This document shows, one piece after another, positions 19,376 to 27,522 of a stretch of 45,437 nucleotides of DNA. Positions within the stretch are counted from its first letter, which is position 1; each line of letters opens with the position of its first letter. The notes beneath the pieces are model-generated. The model was not told where the DNA came from and did no database searches. It worked only from the letters and a program-made list of their open reading frames with translations. A program made the position numbers and the translations under genes. Origin of the DNA: Eubacteriales bacterium (GTDB taxonomy: Bacteria > Bacillota > Clostridia > Lachnospirales > Lachnospiraceae); contig JAUNCG010000015.1 of NCBI GenBank assembly GCA_030526715.1, positions 1 through 45,437 of the forward strand, read 5' to 3'.

Positions 19376-20458
19376 ATGAGCAGAGTATACAATTTTTCGG
19401 CAGGTCCGGCAGTGCTCCCGGAAGAGGTTCTGAGAGAAGTCGCAGATGAGATGATGGATTATGAGGGATGCGGAATGTCCGTGATGGAGATCAGTCACCG
19501 CTCCGCAATTTTCGATAAAATCATTCAGGAGGCAGAACAGGATCTTCGCGATCTGATGAAGATTCCGGATAATTATAAAGTACTGTTTCTTCAGGGAGGA
19601 GCTTCCCAGCAGTTTGCAATGATTCCGATGAATCTGATGAAAAACGGGGTAGCGGATTACATCGTGACGGGACAGTGGGCAAAGAAGGCGTATCAGGAAG
19701 CACAGAAGTACGGAAAGGCAAATAAGATCGCCAGCTCCGAGGATAAGACCTTTTCCTATATTCCGGATTGCTCCGACCTTCCGATCAGCGAGAATGCAGA
19801 CTATGTGTATATCTGTGAGAATAACACGATTTACGGTACGAAGTTCAAAGAACTTCCGAATACGAAGGGCAAGCTTCTTGTTTCAGACGTTTCCTCCTGC
19901 TTCCTTTCTGAGCCGGTAGATGTCAGCAAATACGGCATCATCTACGGCGGTGTTCAGAAGAACATTGGTCCTGCCGGTATGGTGATCACGATCATTCGAG
20001 AGGATCTGATCACGGAGGATGTGCTTCCGGGGACACCGACCATGTTGACCTATAAGACGCATGCGGATGCGAATTCTCTTTACAACACACCGAATGCATA
20101 CTGTATCTATGTATGCGGAAAGGTGTTTAAATGGCTGAAGAAGATGGGCGGTCTGGAAGCGATGAAGGAACGCAATGAGCAGAAGGCAAAAATTCTTTAC
20201 GATTTCCTTGATCAGAGTAAGCTGTTTTGCGGAACCGTTGAGAAAAAGGATCGTTCTCTGATGAATGTACCATTTGTAACCGGTGATAAGGAGCTGGATG
20301 CAAAATTTGTCGCAGAAGCGACAAAGGCAGGACTTGTGAACCTGAAAGGACACAGAAGTGTCGGCGGTATGAGGGCAAGTATTTATAATGCAATGCCGAT
20401 CGAGGGTGTGCAGGCGCTGGTTGAGTTTATGAAGAAGTTTGAAGAGGAGAATCTGTAG
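19376..20458 (+). CDS. serC: Phosphoserine aminotransferase
   Basis: PLP enzyme that transaminates 3-phosphohydroxypyruvate to O-phosphoserine. The 360-residue protein opens with VYNFSAGPAVLPEEVL, has the QGGASQQFAM loop, the cofactor lysine region YGGVQKNIGPAGMV, and the C-terminal RSVGGMRASIYNAMP, all diagnostic for SerC. ATG 19376 follows GAGGAGAAAG and starts the protein at the family's usual place; an upstream in-frame ATG at 19352 adds eight unlikely residues. serA starts four bases after its stop. Confidence 0.97.
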   Translation: MSRVYNFSAGPAVLPEEVLREVADEMMDYEGCGMSVMEISHRSAIFDKIIQEAEQDLRDLMKIPDNYKVLFLQGGASQQFAMIPMNLMKNGVADYIVTGQWAKKAYQEAQKYGKANKIASSEDKTFSYIPDCSDLPISENADYVYICENNTIYGTKFKELPNTKGKLLVSDVSSCFLSEPVDVSKYGIIYGGVQKNIGPAGMVITIIREDLITEDVLPGTPTMLTYKTHADANSLYNTPNAYCIYVCGKVFKWLKKMGGLEAMKERNEQKAKILYDFLDQSKLFCGTVEKKDRSLMNVPFVTGDKELDAKFVAEATKAGLVNLKGHRSVGGMRASIYNAMPIEGVQALVEFMKKFEEENL

Positions 20459-20461
20459 GTC

Positions 20462-21628
20462 ATGTATCATTATCATTGTTTAAATGCAATTTCTGAAAAA
20501 GGACTGGAGAAGTTTTCGGCTTCTTATGTTCGCACAGACAATATGGGAGAGGCGGAGGCAGTCCTTGTCCGCAGTGCAGCCATGCACGATATGGAGTTTT
20601 CAGATAAACTGGAGGCTATTGCCCGTGCAGGTGCGGGTGTCAACAATATTCCTTTGCAGAAGTGCGCAGAACAGGGAATCGTGGTATTCAATACGCCGGG
20701 TGCGAATGCCAACGGTGTAAAGGAGGCGGTGATCGCTGGTATGCTGCTCGCCTCCAGAGATCTGGTAGGCGGTATCAACTGGGTGCAGTCAGAGCGTCAG
20801 AATGAGCTGATCGCCAAGGCGGCGGAGAAGGAGAAGAAGCACTTCGCCGGATGTGAGATTCAGGGAAAGAAGCTGGGTATTATCGGTCTTGGAGCGATCG
20901 GCGTGCTGGTGGCTAATGCGGCCATTCATCTCGGCATGGAGGTATATGGTTATGATCCTTATATTTCCGTAGATGCAGCTTGGAATCTGTCCAGAAATAT
21001 CAAGCATATCACAGATGTAGATGAGATTTACCGTGAGTGTGATTACATCACCATTCATGTCCCCTTACTGGAGTCCACGAAGAAGATGGTAAACCGTGAC
21101 GCGATCTCCAAGATGAAGGATACGGTGGTACTTCTGAACTTTGCACGCGATCTTCTGGTAGACGAGGAGGCGGTCGTAGAGGCGCTTCGCAACGGAAAAA
21201 TGAGACGTTATGTATCCGATTTTGCGAATCCGACCACAGCGGGAGCCAAGGGCTGTATCGTTACGCCGCACCTCGGTGCTTCTACGGAGGAGTCTGAGGA
21301 TAACTGTGCAGTGATGGCTGTCAAGGAGCTGATGGATTATATTGAGAACGGTAATATCAAAAATTCAGTGAATTATCCGAGCTGCAACATGGGTGTCTGC
21401 AGCGGCGTCTGCAGAGTAGCTATCTGTCATAAGAATATTAAAAATATGATCGGTCAGTTTGCATCCGTACTGGGTGAATCTGATCTCAATATCGCGAACA
21501 TGGCCAACCAGAGTAAGGGGGAGTTTGCCTATTCGCTGTTTGATCTGGATACCATGGTATCCGAGGAAGCGGTCCGGAAGATCCGTGAGGTAGAGGGCGT
21601 GCTGAAGGTACGGGTGATCAGAAAATAA
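20462..21628 (+). CDS. serA: D-3-phosphoglycerate dehydrogenase
   Basis: NAD-dependent first enzyme of serine synthesis. The 388 residues show the substrate-domain ARAGAGVNNIP motif, the Rossmann loop LGIIGLGAIGVLVAN, the NFARDLLVDEEAV strand with catalytic Arg and Glu nearby, and the His of VTPHLGASTEESE. The C-terminal 75 residues form an ACT domain (IGQFASVLGESDLNIANM), so feedback control by serine is plausible. Its GAGGAG site lies in the last codons of serC. It is followed after 12 bases by the DUF1015 gene. Confidence 0.96.
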   Translation: MYHYHCLNAISEKGLEKFSASYVRTDNMGEAEAVLVRSAAMHDMEFSDKLEAIARAGAGVNNIPLQKCAEQGIVVFNTPGANANGVKEAVIAGMLLASRDLVGGINWVQSERQNELIAKAAEKEKKHFAGCEIQGKKLGIIGLGAIGVLVANAAIHLGMEVYGYDPYISVDAAWNLSRNIKHITDVDEIYRECDYITIHVPLLESTKKMVNRDAISKMKDTVVLLNFARDLLVDEEAVVEALRNGKMRRYVSDFANPTTAGAKGCIVTPHLGASTEESEDNCAVMAVKELMDYIENGNIKNSVNYPSCNMGVCSGVCRVAICHKNIKNMIGQFASVLGESDLNIANMANQSKGEFAYSLFDLDTMVSEEAVRKIREVEGVLKVRVIRK

Positions 21629-21640
21629 AGGGGCAAGGGA

Positions 21641-22963
21641 ATGGCAAAAATTACAGCATTTGAGGGGATTCGTCCACGCAGGGATATGACAGCGAGAGTG
21701 GCGGCACTACCCTATGATGTATATAGTCGGCAGGAGGCGAAAGCGGAGACTCTGCGGGAGCCTCTGAGCTTTTTAAGAATCGATCGGGCAGAGACGCAGC
21801 TTGGTGATGAGGTAGATACCTATGCGCCCGAGGTGTATCAGAAAGCCCGCGATTTGCTGTGGGATATGGTTGAGAAGGGTGAGCTTGTAAAGGATACAGC
21901 TCCCTGTTATTATGTGTATGAGCTTACCATGAACGGACGCAGTCAGACCGGGCTGGTGGCCTGCGCTTCTGTACAGGATTATCTGGATGGCGTGATCATG
22001 AAGCATGAGAATACGAGAGAGGATAAGGAGCAGGACAGGATTCGTCATGTAGATATCTGCGATGCACAGACCGGACCGATTTTTCTGGCGTACCGTTATC
22101 ATGATGTTATCGCAGCATGTATGAAGGAAGCAAAGAAGACGGTGCCGATCTTTGATTTCGTATCTCCGGATGGTGTCGGTCACAGGGGATGGATGATCAG
22201 CGATATGCAGATGATCAGGACGATCCAAAGCGCTTTTGAGCAGATTTCCCAGATCTATATCGCGGACGGACATCACCGTGCGGCATCTGCGGTCAAGGTC
22301 GGACTGAAGAGAAGAGCCGAGGCAGAGGCAGCGGGAAAGGGTGATCGGGAACTGGAATCAGATCGCTTCCTGTCGGTGCTGTTTGCGGAGAATGAATTAC
22401 ATATTATGGATTACAATCGTGTCGTGCGGGATCTGAACGGTATGACTCCGGCAGAACTGCTGGAGAAGCTGATGAAGGTTGCCGAGGTGCGCAGATACGA
22501 AGCGGACAGCGGGGTTTGTGTAAGAAAATCAGAAGATCTGACCGATGATAGAAAGAAAAAGGAATGGTCTAACGAGGATCAGCAGTGTCATCCGCAAAGG
22601 AAAGGGCAGGTCGGCATGTATCTCGACGGTAGTTGGTATGAACTGACCTTTAAGAAAGAATATTGCCCGAATCATCCGGTGGATGGTCTGGATGTATCGA
22701 TCCTTCAGGATCAGATACTGGCTCCCATGCTCGGCATCGGAGATCCGCGAACGGATGAGAGAATCAGGTTCGTGGGAGGAATCCGCGGACTTAAAGAATT
22801 AGAACGTATTGTGGATATGCAGCATGGCGTGGCCTTTTCCATGTATCCGACCTCCATGCAGGAGCTTTTTGCGGTGGCAGACGCGAAGCTGCTGATGCCG
22901 CCGAAGTCCACATGGTTTGAGCCGAAGCTTCGCAGCGGATTGTTTATACATGCTATAAAGTAA
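21641..22963 (+). CDS. DUF1015 family protein of the serine operon
   Basis: A 440-residue soluble protein of the DUF1015 family, recognised from the opening ALPYDVYSRQEA, the HENTREDKEQDR segment and an IADGHHRAAS motif (D209-G210-H211-H212-R213). The DGHHR motif recalls the ParB/Srx-fold proteins that include free-serine kinase SerK; this is an analogy, not a proof. It is the last gene of serC-serA-DUF1015, with the start only 12 bases after serA and an AAGGGG site. Phosphoserine phosphatase (serB) is not in the window, so a role in phosphoserine or serine metabolism is an attractive inference. Biochemical function is not established. Confidence 0.85.
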   Translation: MAKITAFEGIRPRRDMTARVAALPYDVYSRQEAKAETLREPLSFLRIDRAETQLGDEVDTYAPEVYQKARDLLWDMVEKGELVKDTAPCYYVYELTMNGRSQTGLVACASVQDYLDGVIMKHENTREDKEQDRIRHVDICDAQTGPIFLAYRYHDVIAACMKEAKKTVPIFDFVSPDGVGHRGWMISDMQMIRTIQSAFEQISQIYIADGHHRAASAVKVGLKRRAEAEAAGKGDRELESDRFLSVLFAENELHIMDYNRVVRDLNGMTPAELLEKLMKVAEVRRYEADSGVCVRKSEDLTDDRKKKEWSNEDQQCHPQRKGQVGMYLDGSWYELTFKKEYCPNHPVDGLDVSILQDQILAPMLGIGDPRTDERIRFVGGIRGLKELERIVDMQHGVAFSMYPTSMQELFAVADAKLLMPPKSTWFEPKLRSGLFIHAIK

Positions 22964-23018
22964 AATTCGTGTTACGGTAAAGGCAATTTTACTAAAAAAA
23001 CGATAAACATATTTTTTC

Positions 23019-23062
23019 AAAAAACTGACTCTGCAGGATTGCGAAGATCCTGCAGAGTCAGT
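23019..23062 (-). terminator. Strong terminator for the minus strand
   Basis: A perfect 16-bp stem (23024-23039 with 23047-23062, 7-base loop). On the minus strand the stem is followed at once by a T tract; on the plus strand it is not. It therefore ends the transcript of the decayed nucleotidyltransferase gene. Confidence 0.8.
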
Positions 23063-23244
23063 GAATAAAAAACAATTTTCTTCTGCAAGTATCTCAAAAT
23101 TGACACATCCGGATATTGCGAGATCAATATCACTGCGTTCTGTGGCGGTTCCTTTTGCGCGGGAACCAAAAAGGTATACGGAACTGGCATGATTTTTTTA
23201 CATAGTTCTACTATTTCATTAAAAATTTCTGCGGATGTTATAAT
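23062..23244 (-). pseudogene. Decayed MNT-type nucleotidyltransferase (remnant)
   Basis: Read on the minus strand, the sequence gives ITSAEIFNEIVELCKKI in one frame and then, after a shift near a run of seven A, VYLFGSRAKGTATERSDIDLA in another. The second part is the classic GSRxxGxxxxxSDxDL active-site motif of minimal nucleotidyltransferases (MNT/MntA-type antitoxins, often paired with a HEPN protein). The codon expected to be ATG, about five bases after a GGGG ribosome binding site, is ATT at 23242-23244. The C-terminal half is missing: the frame runs into the hairpin at 23024-23062. Lost start, frameshift and truncation together mark it as dead. No HEPN partner remains. Confidence 0.75.
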
Positions 23245-23346
23245 GTTCGCCCCTTTATCAAGATTAAATGCAAATTATATAAAAATCATATTATGAAATT
23301 ACGATGTTTACCATATTTTTGCTTGCTTTTTGGGGGGAGGATAGCA

Positions 23347-23391
23347 ATGAAGACGGTCAAGTGGAATTTGCAAAAAATATTATTTAACTAA
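23347..23391 (+). CDS. Possible 14-residue peptide ORF
   Basis: An ATG four to six bases after an unusually strong GGGGGGAGG site opens a frame encoding MKTVKWNLQKILFN and then TAA. It could be a small basic peptide, a leader, or the first codons of a lost gene. Nothing downstream continues the frame. Only the ribosome binding site supports it. Confidence 0.25.
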   Translation: MKTVKWNLQKILFN

Positions 23392-23477
23392 GATACACCA
23401 TAATATCACTTTGCAACGTTGAATTGACAGTAAATTTCTTAAGTGTTCTTATATTTGTGGAAAAATACAACGAAATG

Positions 23478-23486
23478 TGTTATGAT
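23478..23486 (+). promoter_or_regulatory. Possible extended -10 of the small membrane protein gene
   Basis: TGT then TATGAT (23481-23486). The nearest -35-like hexamer, TTGTGG at 23455-23460, is 20 bases away, so the promoter is uncertain. A TTGACA at 23424-23429 has no good -10 at normal spacing. Confidence 0.4.
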
Positions 23487-23535
23487 AAAGTCAACAAAAA
23501 AGTGCGGGAACGCCTTTGAAAAAGGAGGAAATACT

Positions 23536-23715
23536 ATGGGAGCTTATTTTATAGTGTTTGGCATCTTTGTTATTGGAGGAATCGCATGGTTGACAGAGCG
23601 AGCAAGATTACAGGGATCGGGGGATGAGACCCCGGAGGATATTGTGAACAGCTTGCCGCCGGATTTGAGAGAGGTGTTTAAAGCAGAATGGTATAAGCCA
23701 TTTCAGAGAGGATAA
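23536..23715 (+). CDS. Small single-span membrane protein
   Basis: A 59-residue protein that I do not recognise. Residues about 3-20 form one hydrophobic helix (YFIVFGIFVIGGIAWL), followed by a charged cytoplasmic-type region containing DETPEDIVNSLPPDLREVFKAEW. ATG 23536 follows AAAAAGGAGG, a strong site; the in-frame ATG at 23443 would put extra residues across the likely promoter. The gene stands alone, ended by a strong terminator. Small proteins of this shape often tune a membrane complex, but nothing here says which one. Confidence 0.7.
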   Translation: MGAYFIVFGIFVIGGIAWLTERARLQGSGDETPEDIVNSLPPDLREVFKAEWYKPFQRG

Positions 23716-23726
23716 AAGAACGATGG

Positions 23727-23771
23727 GATCCGCATCAGTTTGAAGAGACTGATGCGGATCTCTTTTCTTTT
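23727..23771 (+). terminator. Intrinsic terminator after the small membrane protein
   Basis: Perfect 13-bp stem (GATCCGCATCAGT 23727-23739, ACTGATGCGGATC 23748-23760), 8-base loop, then TCTTTTCTTTT. Confidence 0.92.
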
Positions 23772-23790
23772 GCACGGTATCTATTTATAG

Positions 23791-23819
23791 TGGCAAAGAA
23801 TTGCAGGCTGTGTTAAAAT
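23791..23819 (+). promoter_or_regulatory. Possible promoter of the HD-domain gene
   Basis: TGGCAA (23791-23796), 17-base spacer and TAAAAT (23814-23819) with TGT before it. The -35 is weak, the extended -10 good. Confidence 0.45.
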
Positions 23820-23861
23820 GATAACAACTTGAGTTGCTTAGAGACGATATAAGGAGATCAG

Positions 23862-24440
23862 ATGGAAGCAAGAAGACTGTTAGATATTTTAGCAATTGCG
23901 GAAAGATTAAAAGATACGCTCCGCCATTGTTTTACATCAAAGGGCAGACATGAGAGTGTCGCGGAGCACAGCTGGATGATGACTTTGATGGCCTTTTTTA
24001 TGAGGGAGGAGTTTCCGGAGGCGGATATGGAGAAAGTGATTCGCATGTGTATTATCCATGATCTTGGCGAGTGCTTTACGGGCGATATCCCCACTTTTGA
24101 TAAAACAGAGAAGGATGAAGGGACAGAGAAAAACAGACTTTTTTCGTGGGTGGATTCGCTGCCGGAGAATTACAGAGATGAGATGCGTGCATTGTATGAG
24201 GAGATGGAAGCAAGAGAGACGACGGAGGCGAAGGTATATAAGGCCATTGACAATCTAGAGGCGGTGATCCAGCATAATTTTTCTGATATTGGCACATGGA
24301 TCCCGCGAGAGTATGACCTGAATCTGGTATACGGGAATGATAAGGTCGCATTTTCGGAGTATTTGAAAACACTGAGGGAGGAGATCCGAAGAGACACTCT
24401 GCGAAAGATAGAGGAGGAGAGCTTACAAAAGCAGACCTGA
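23862..24440 (+). CDS. HD-domain phosphohydrolase, YfbR/5'-deoxynucleotidase type
   Basis: A 192-residue metal-dependent HD hydrolase. Metal ligands are visible in order: H in GRHESVAEHSW (residue about 27), the HD pair in IIHDLGECFTGDIP (about 66-67) and D in KAIDNLEAVIQHN (about 129). This spacing and the ECFTGDIPTFDKT segment match the YfbR/HDDC2 group, which dephosphorylates deoxynucleoside monophosphates; the exact substrate is inferred. The site AAGGAGATCAG precedes the ATG. The gene appears monocistronic, with glgB starting from its own promoter downstream. Confidence 0.82.
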   Translation: MEARRLLDILAIAERLKDTLRHCFTSKGRHESVAEHSWMMTLMAFFMREEFPEADMEKVIRMCIIHDLGECFTGDIPTFDKTEKDEGTEKNRLFSWVDSLPENYRDEMRALYEEMEARETTEAKVYKAIDNLEAVIQHNFSDIGTWIPREYDLNLVYGNDKVAFSEYLKTLREEIRRDTLRKIEEESLQKQT

Positions 24441-24480
24441 ATAAGCTTCGGATGAACTGTTCGTGAGAATAATTGTAGCC

Positions 24481-24509
24481 TTGTAATTTACAATAGCAAT
24501 GCGTATAAT
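24481..24509 (+). promoter_or_regulatory. Promoter of glgB
   Basis: TTGTAA (24481-24486), 17-base spacer, TATAAT (24504-24509). The leader to the ATG at 24606 is about 90 bases with no evident hairpin. Confidence 0.75.
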
Positions 24510-24605
24510 ATAGATATGATTCATACACTAGATGAGATGTCATAAGAAGCAGAAGATAGCATGTATAAGTGTTGCAGAAAATATATCAAAATGGAGGAGT
24601 TAGGT

Positions 24606-26948
24606 ATGGCAGAAGATAAGTTATATGACCTGATGGACTGGGCGGAGATCGAGGCGCTTGTCTACTCTGAAGAGGATAATCCTCATGGAATTCTCGGCCC
24701 ACATCTGACAGAGGAAGGGGTATTGATTCAGGCATACATTCCGACGGCGGATCGGATCATGGTTCAGATTACCGGGAAAAAGGAATCCTATGAGATGACT
24801 ATGGAGGATGAGAATGGATTTTTCGCGGTGCTGCTCCCGGGGAAGAAGATCCCGAAGTATACATTGTATGTGATTTTTGATGACGGCACTTCTATAGAGT
24901 ATGTAGATCCGTATGCATTTGGGCCTATTTTGACTGAAAAAGAAACGGCCAAGTTTAATGCCGGAATCTGCTATGATATTTATGAAAAGCTCGGTGCGCA
25001 TCCCATGACGGTAGACGGTGTGCCGGGAGTACATTTTGCGGTATGGGCGCCGAATGCGCTTCGGGTAAGTCTGGTGGGTGATCTGAATCTGTGGGATGGC
25101 AGACGCCTTCCCATGAGGAGACTGTGGAACAGTGGTATTTTTGAACTGTTCGTTCCGAACATTTCTGCGGGTGAGATTTATAAATACGAGATTAAAGCGA
25201 AGGGCGGTCTGACATTCCTGAAAGCGGATCCGTATGCGAACCGTGCAGAGCTGCGTCCTGCGACAGCATCTATCGTGACGGATCTGTCGGATTTCAACTG
25301 GACAGATGATGCATGGATGAAGGAACGCAGAACCGTGGATACCAAGAAGCAGCCGATGGCCATTTATGAAATGCATCTTGGCTCATGGCGGAAGCCTGTA
25401 GATCGGGAGTTCTACAATTATCGTGAGCTGGCACCTATGGTTGCGGAATATATTAAAGAGATGGGCTACACCCATGTGGAGCTGATGCCGGTGATGGAGC
25501 ATCCGCTGGATGCCTCATGGGGATATCAGGTGACCGGTTATTATGCGCCGACGGCACGCTACGGCACGCCGCAGGACTTCATGTATTTTATGAACTATAT
25601 GCATGAACAGGGAATTGGCGTGATCCTCGACTGGGTTCCTGCACATTTTCCGAGAGATACATGGGGGATGGCAGAATTTGACGGTACCTGCCTATATGAG
25701 CACAAGGATCCGAGACAGGGAAGTCATCCGCACTGGGGCACCTTGATCTATAATTATGGCAGACCGGAGGTCTCCAATTTCCTGATTGCGAATGCACTGT
25801 TCTGGGCGGACAAGTATCATGTGGATGGTATCCGTATGGATGCGGTGGCATCTATGCTGTATCTGGATTATGGGAAAAACGACGGCGAGTGGGTGGCAAA
25901 TATCTACGGCGGCAATGAGAATCTGGAAGCGCTGGAGATGCTGAAGCATCTGAATTCTATTTTCAAAAAGAGAAAAGACGGTGCGATCCTGATTGCAGAG
26001 GAATCTACGGCATGGCCGAAGATCACGGGTGATCTGGATGATGACGGCGTAGGCTTTGACTATAAGTGGAATATGGGATGGATGAATGATTTTATCGGTT
26101 ATATGTCTCTGGATCCGATCTATCGTGCGGCGAATCACGGGGGTCTGACCTTCAGTATGATCTATGCCTACAGCGAGGATTTTATATTGACATTGTCACA
26201 TGACGAGGTCGTACATGAGAAATGTTCACTTATTAATAAGATGCCGGGAGACCTGACACAGAAGTTTGCCAATCTCCGCGCGGCTTATGGATATATGATA
26301 TGCCATCCGGGTAAGAAGCTGCTCTTTATGGGGCAGGAGTTCGCACAGTACAGGGAGTGGAATGAGGCAAAGGAACTGGATTGGGAGGATCTGGAACAGA
26401 AGCCGAATCAGGAAATGCAGGCGTACATGAAGGCGTTGCTGAAGCTTTATCGTGAGAATCCGGCATTGTATGCGCTTGATTATGATCCGGAGGGATTTGC
26501 GTGGATCAATGCGATCTCCGCGAATGAAAATATGCTGGTATTCACCAGAAATACAAAGAAAAAGGATGAGACGCTGCTGATCGTCTGCAATTTCTCACCG
26601 CTGGTTTATGAGGATCATAAGATCGGAGTACCATATTCCGGAAAATATAAGGAGATATTCAACAGCGACAGCGTCGAGTTCGGCGGTGCAGGCAATACAA
26701 ATCCGCGTGTAAAGCAATCAAAGAAGTCTGAATGTGACGATCGTGAGGACTCCGTCACCATCAAGGTGCCTCCTATGGGAATCTCTGTATTTTCTTATCG
26801 CAAGGCAGAGCCGAAGGCTGCATCCAATAAGGATGGAAAGGCGAAAAAGACTGTCGCTGCAAAGAAGGCAACGACAGCAAAAAAGTCTGCAAAGCAGACA
26901 AAAAAGACGGATTTAAAGGATGAACTGAAGAGAAAGGTGGAGGCGTGA
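24606..26948 (+). CDS. glgB: 1,4-alpha-glucan branching enzyme with a basic C-terminal tail
   Basis: Makes alpha-1,6 branches in glycogen. An N-terminal CBM48-type region precedes the GH13 barrel, with DWVPAHFPRD, the nucleophile D412 in DGIRMDAV, acid/base E465 in LIAEESTAWP and the third aspartate in LSHDEVVHEK; all catalytic residues are intact. At 780 residues it is longer than most GlgB proteins because about 50 extra residues (roughly 732-780) form a Lys/Ala/Thr-rich tail with repeated AAKKA/TAKK units like histone H1. ATG 24606 follows GGAGG at 24593-24597. glgA, glgC and glgP are not nearby. A hairpin (26939-26958) spans the stop but lacks a T tract. Confidence 0.95.
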   Translation: MAEDKLYDLMDWAEIEALVYSEEDNPHGILGPHLTEEGVLIQAYIPTADRIMVQITGKKESYEMTMEDENGFFAVLLPGKKIPKYTLYVIFDDGTSIEYVDPYAFGPILTEKETAKFNAGICYDIYEKLGAHPMTVDGVPGVHFAVWAPNALRVSLVGDLNLWDGRRLPMRRLWNSGIFELFVPNISAGEIYKYEIKAKGGLTFLKADPYANRAELRPATASIVTDLSDFNWTDDAWMKERRTVDTKKQPMAIYEMHLGSWRKPVDREFYNYRELAPMVAEYIKEMGYTHVELMPVMEHPLDASWGYQVTGYYAPTARYGTPQDFMYFMNYMHEQGIGVILDWVPAHFPRDTWGMAEFDGTCLYEHKDPRQGSHPHWGTLIYNYGRPEVSNFLIANALFWADKYHVDGIRMDAVASMLYLDYGKNDGEWVANIYGGNENLEALEMLKHLNSIFKKRKDGAILIAEESTAWPKITGDLDDDGVGFDYKWNMGWMNDFIGYMSLDPIYRAANHGGLTFSMIYAYSEDFILTLSHDEVVHEKCSLINKMPGDLTQKFANLRAAYGYMICHPGKKLLFMGQEFAQYREWNEAKELDWEDLEQKPNQEMQAYMKALLKLYRENPALYALDYDPEGFAWINAISANENMLVFTRNTKKKDETLLIVCNFSPLVYEDHKIGVPYSGKYKEIFNSDSVEFGGAGNTNPRVKQSKKSECDDREDSVTIKVPPMGISVFSYRKAEPKAASNKDGKAKKTVAAKKATTAKKSAKQTKKTDLKDELKRKVEA

Positions 26949-26971
26949 TCGCGCCTCCGTGGTAATGGAAC

Positions 26972-27463
26972 ATGACACAACAGCATTCGCACCGGCATAA
27001 AGAGCCTCATACTCATGTGAGAGAGGACGGTACGGTGTTTGAGCACACACACGAGGAACATACCCACACCCATACCAGACCGGACGGAAGTGTGTATGAG
27101 CACATTCATACGCATCATGATCATGAGGAGCATGGTCACGCTCCGCATATGCATGAAATGGATGGGGATCATCCGCATTCGCACAATCACACGCATACCC
27201 ATGATCCTGCACACGTGAAGTCTGTAATAAATCGTCTGTCGCGTGTTATCGGACATTTGGAGTCTATTAAGCGCATGGTGGAGAGTGGAAGAGACTGCAG
27301 CGAGGTACTGGTACAGATCTCAGCGGTTCGTGCGGCATTGAATAACACCGGCAAGGTGATCCTGCAGGATCATATCGAGCACTGTCTGGTAGATGCGGTG
27401 GAGACCGGAGATATGGAAACAATCGCAGAGCTGAATAAGGCAATTGATCGATTTATAAAATAG
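26972..27463 (+). CDS. CsoR/RcnR-family metal-sensing repressor with His-rich extension
   Basis: A 163-residue regulator. Residues about 81-163 form a complete CsoR-type helical domain (HVKSVINRLSRVIGHLESIKRM), with the Cu(I)-type ligand set Cys in GRDCSEV and His and Cys four apart in DHIEHC. The preceding 80 residues are an extension with about 26 histidines, including two tandem 20-residue units of the form HTHxRxDGxVxEHxHxxHxH. Plain CsoR proteins lack this. The extension could buffer zinc, nickel or copper. The gene lies 23 bases after glgB with only a weak ribosome binding site, so it may be read from the glgB transcript. No metal transporter is adjacent. The metal is uncertain. Confidence 0.85.
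   Translation: MTQQHSHRHKEPHTHVREDGTVFEHTHEEHTHTHTRPDGSVYEHIHTHHDHEEHGHAPHMHEMDGDHPHSHNHTHTHDPAHVKSVINRLSRVIGHLESIKRMVESGRDCSEVLVQISAVRAALNNTGKVILQDHIEHCLVDAVETGDMETIAELNKAIDRFIK
26984..27216 (+). repeat. Histidine-codon repeat tract inside the CsoR gene
   Basis: A low-complexity, CAT/CAC-rich stretch encoding the His-rich extension. It includes two diverged 60-base tandem units encoding the HTHxRxDGxVxEHxH pattern. The difference at many codons suggests an old duplication kept by protein-level selection. Confidence 0.7.
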
Positions 27464-27522
27464 GACAAGAAAGACCCTCTAAAGAATTGACAATTTCTAA
27501 AGCTAAAACCCATATACAAGAA

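Larger units (their letters stand above)
22964..23535. other. AT-rich intergenic patch with gene remnants
   Basis: This 572-base stretch has no full-length gene. It holds a minus-strand hairpin terminator (23019-23062), a decayed nucleotidyltransferase gene (23062-23244), a very AT-rich segment (about 23262-23330), a 14-codon reading frame with a strong ribosome binding site (23347-23391), and the leader of the small membrane protein gene. Composition is visibly more AT-rich than the neighbouring operons, which suggests an accessory insertion that has since eroded. Confidence 0.7.

Noticed and set aside
26939..26958. A glgB terminator
   Set aside because: The 7-bp hairpin GGAGGCG/CGCCTCC has no T tract and the CsoR gene begins 14 bases later; more likely incidental or a processing element.
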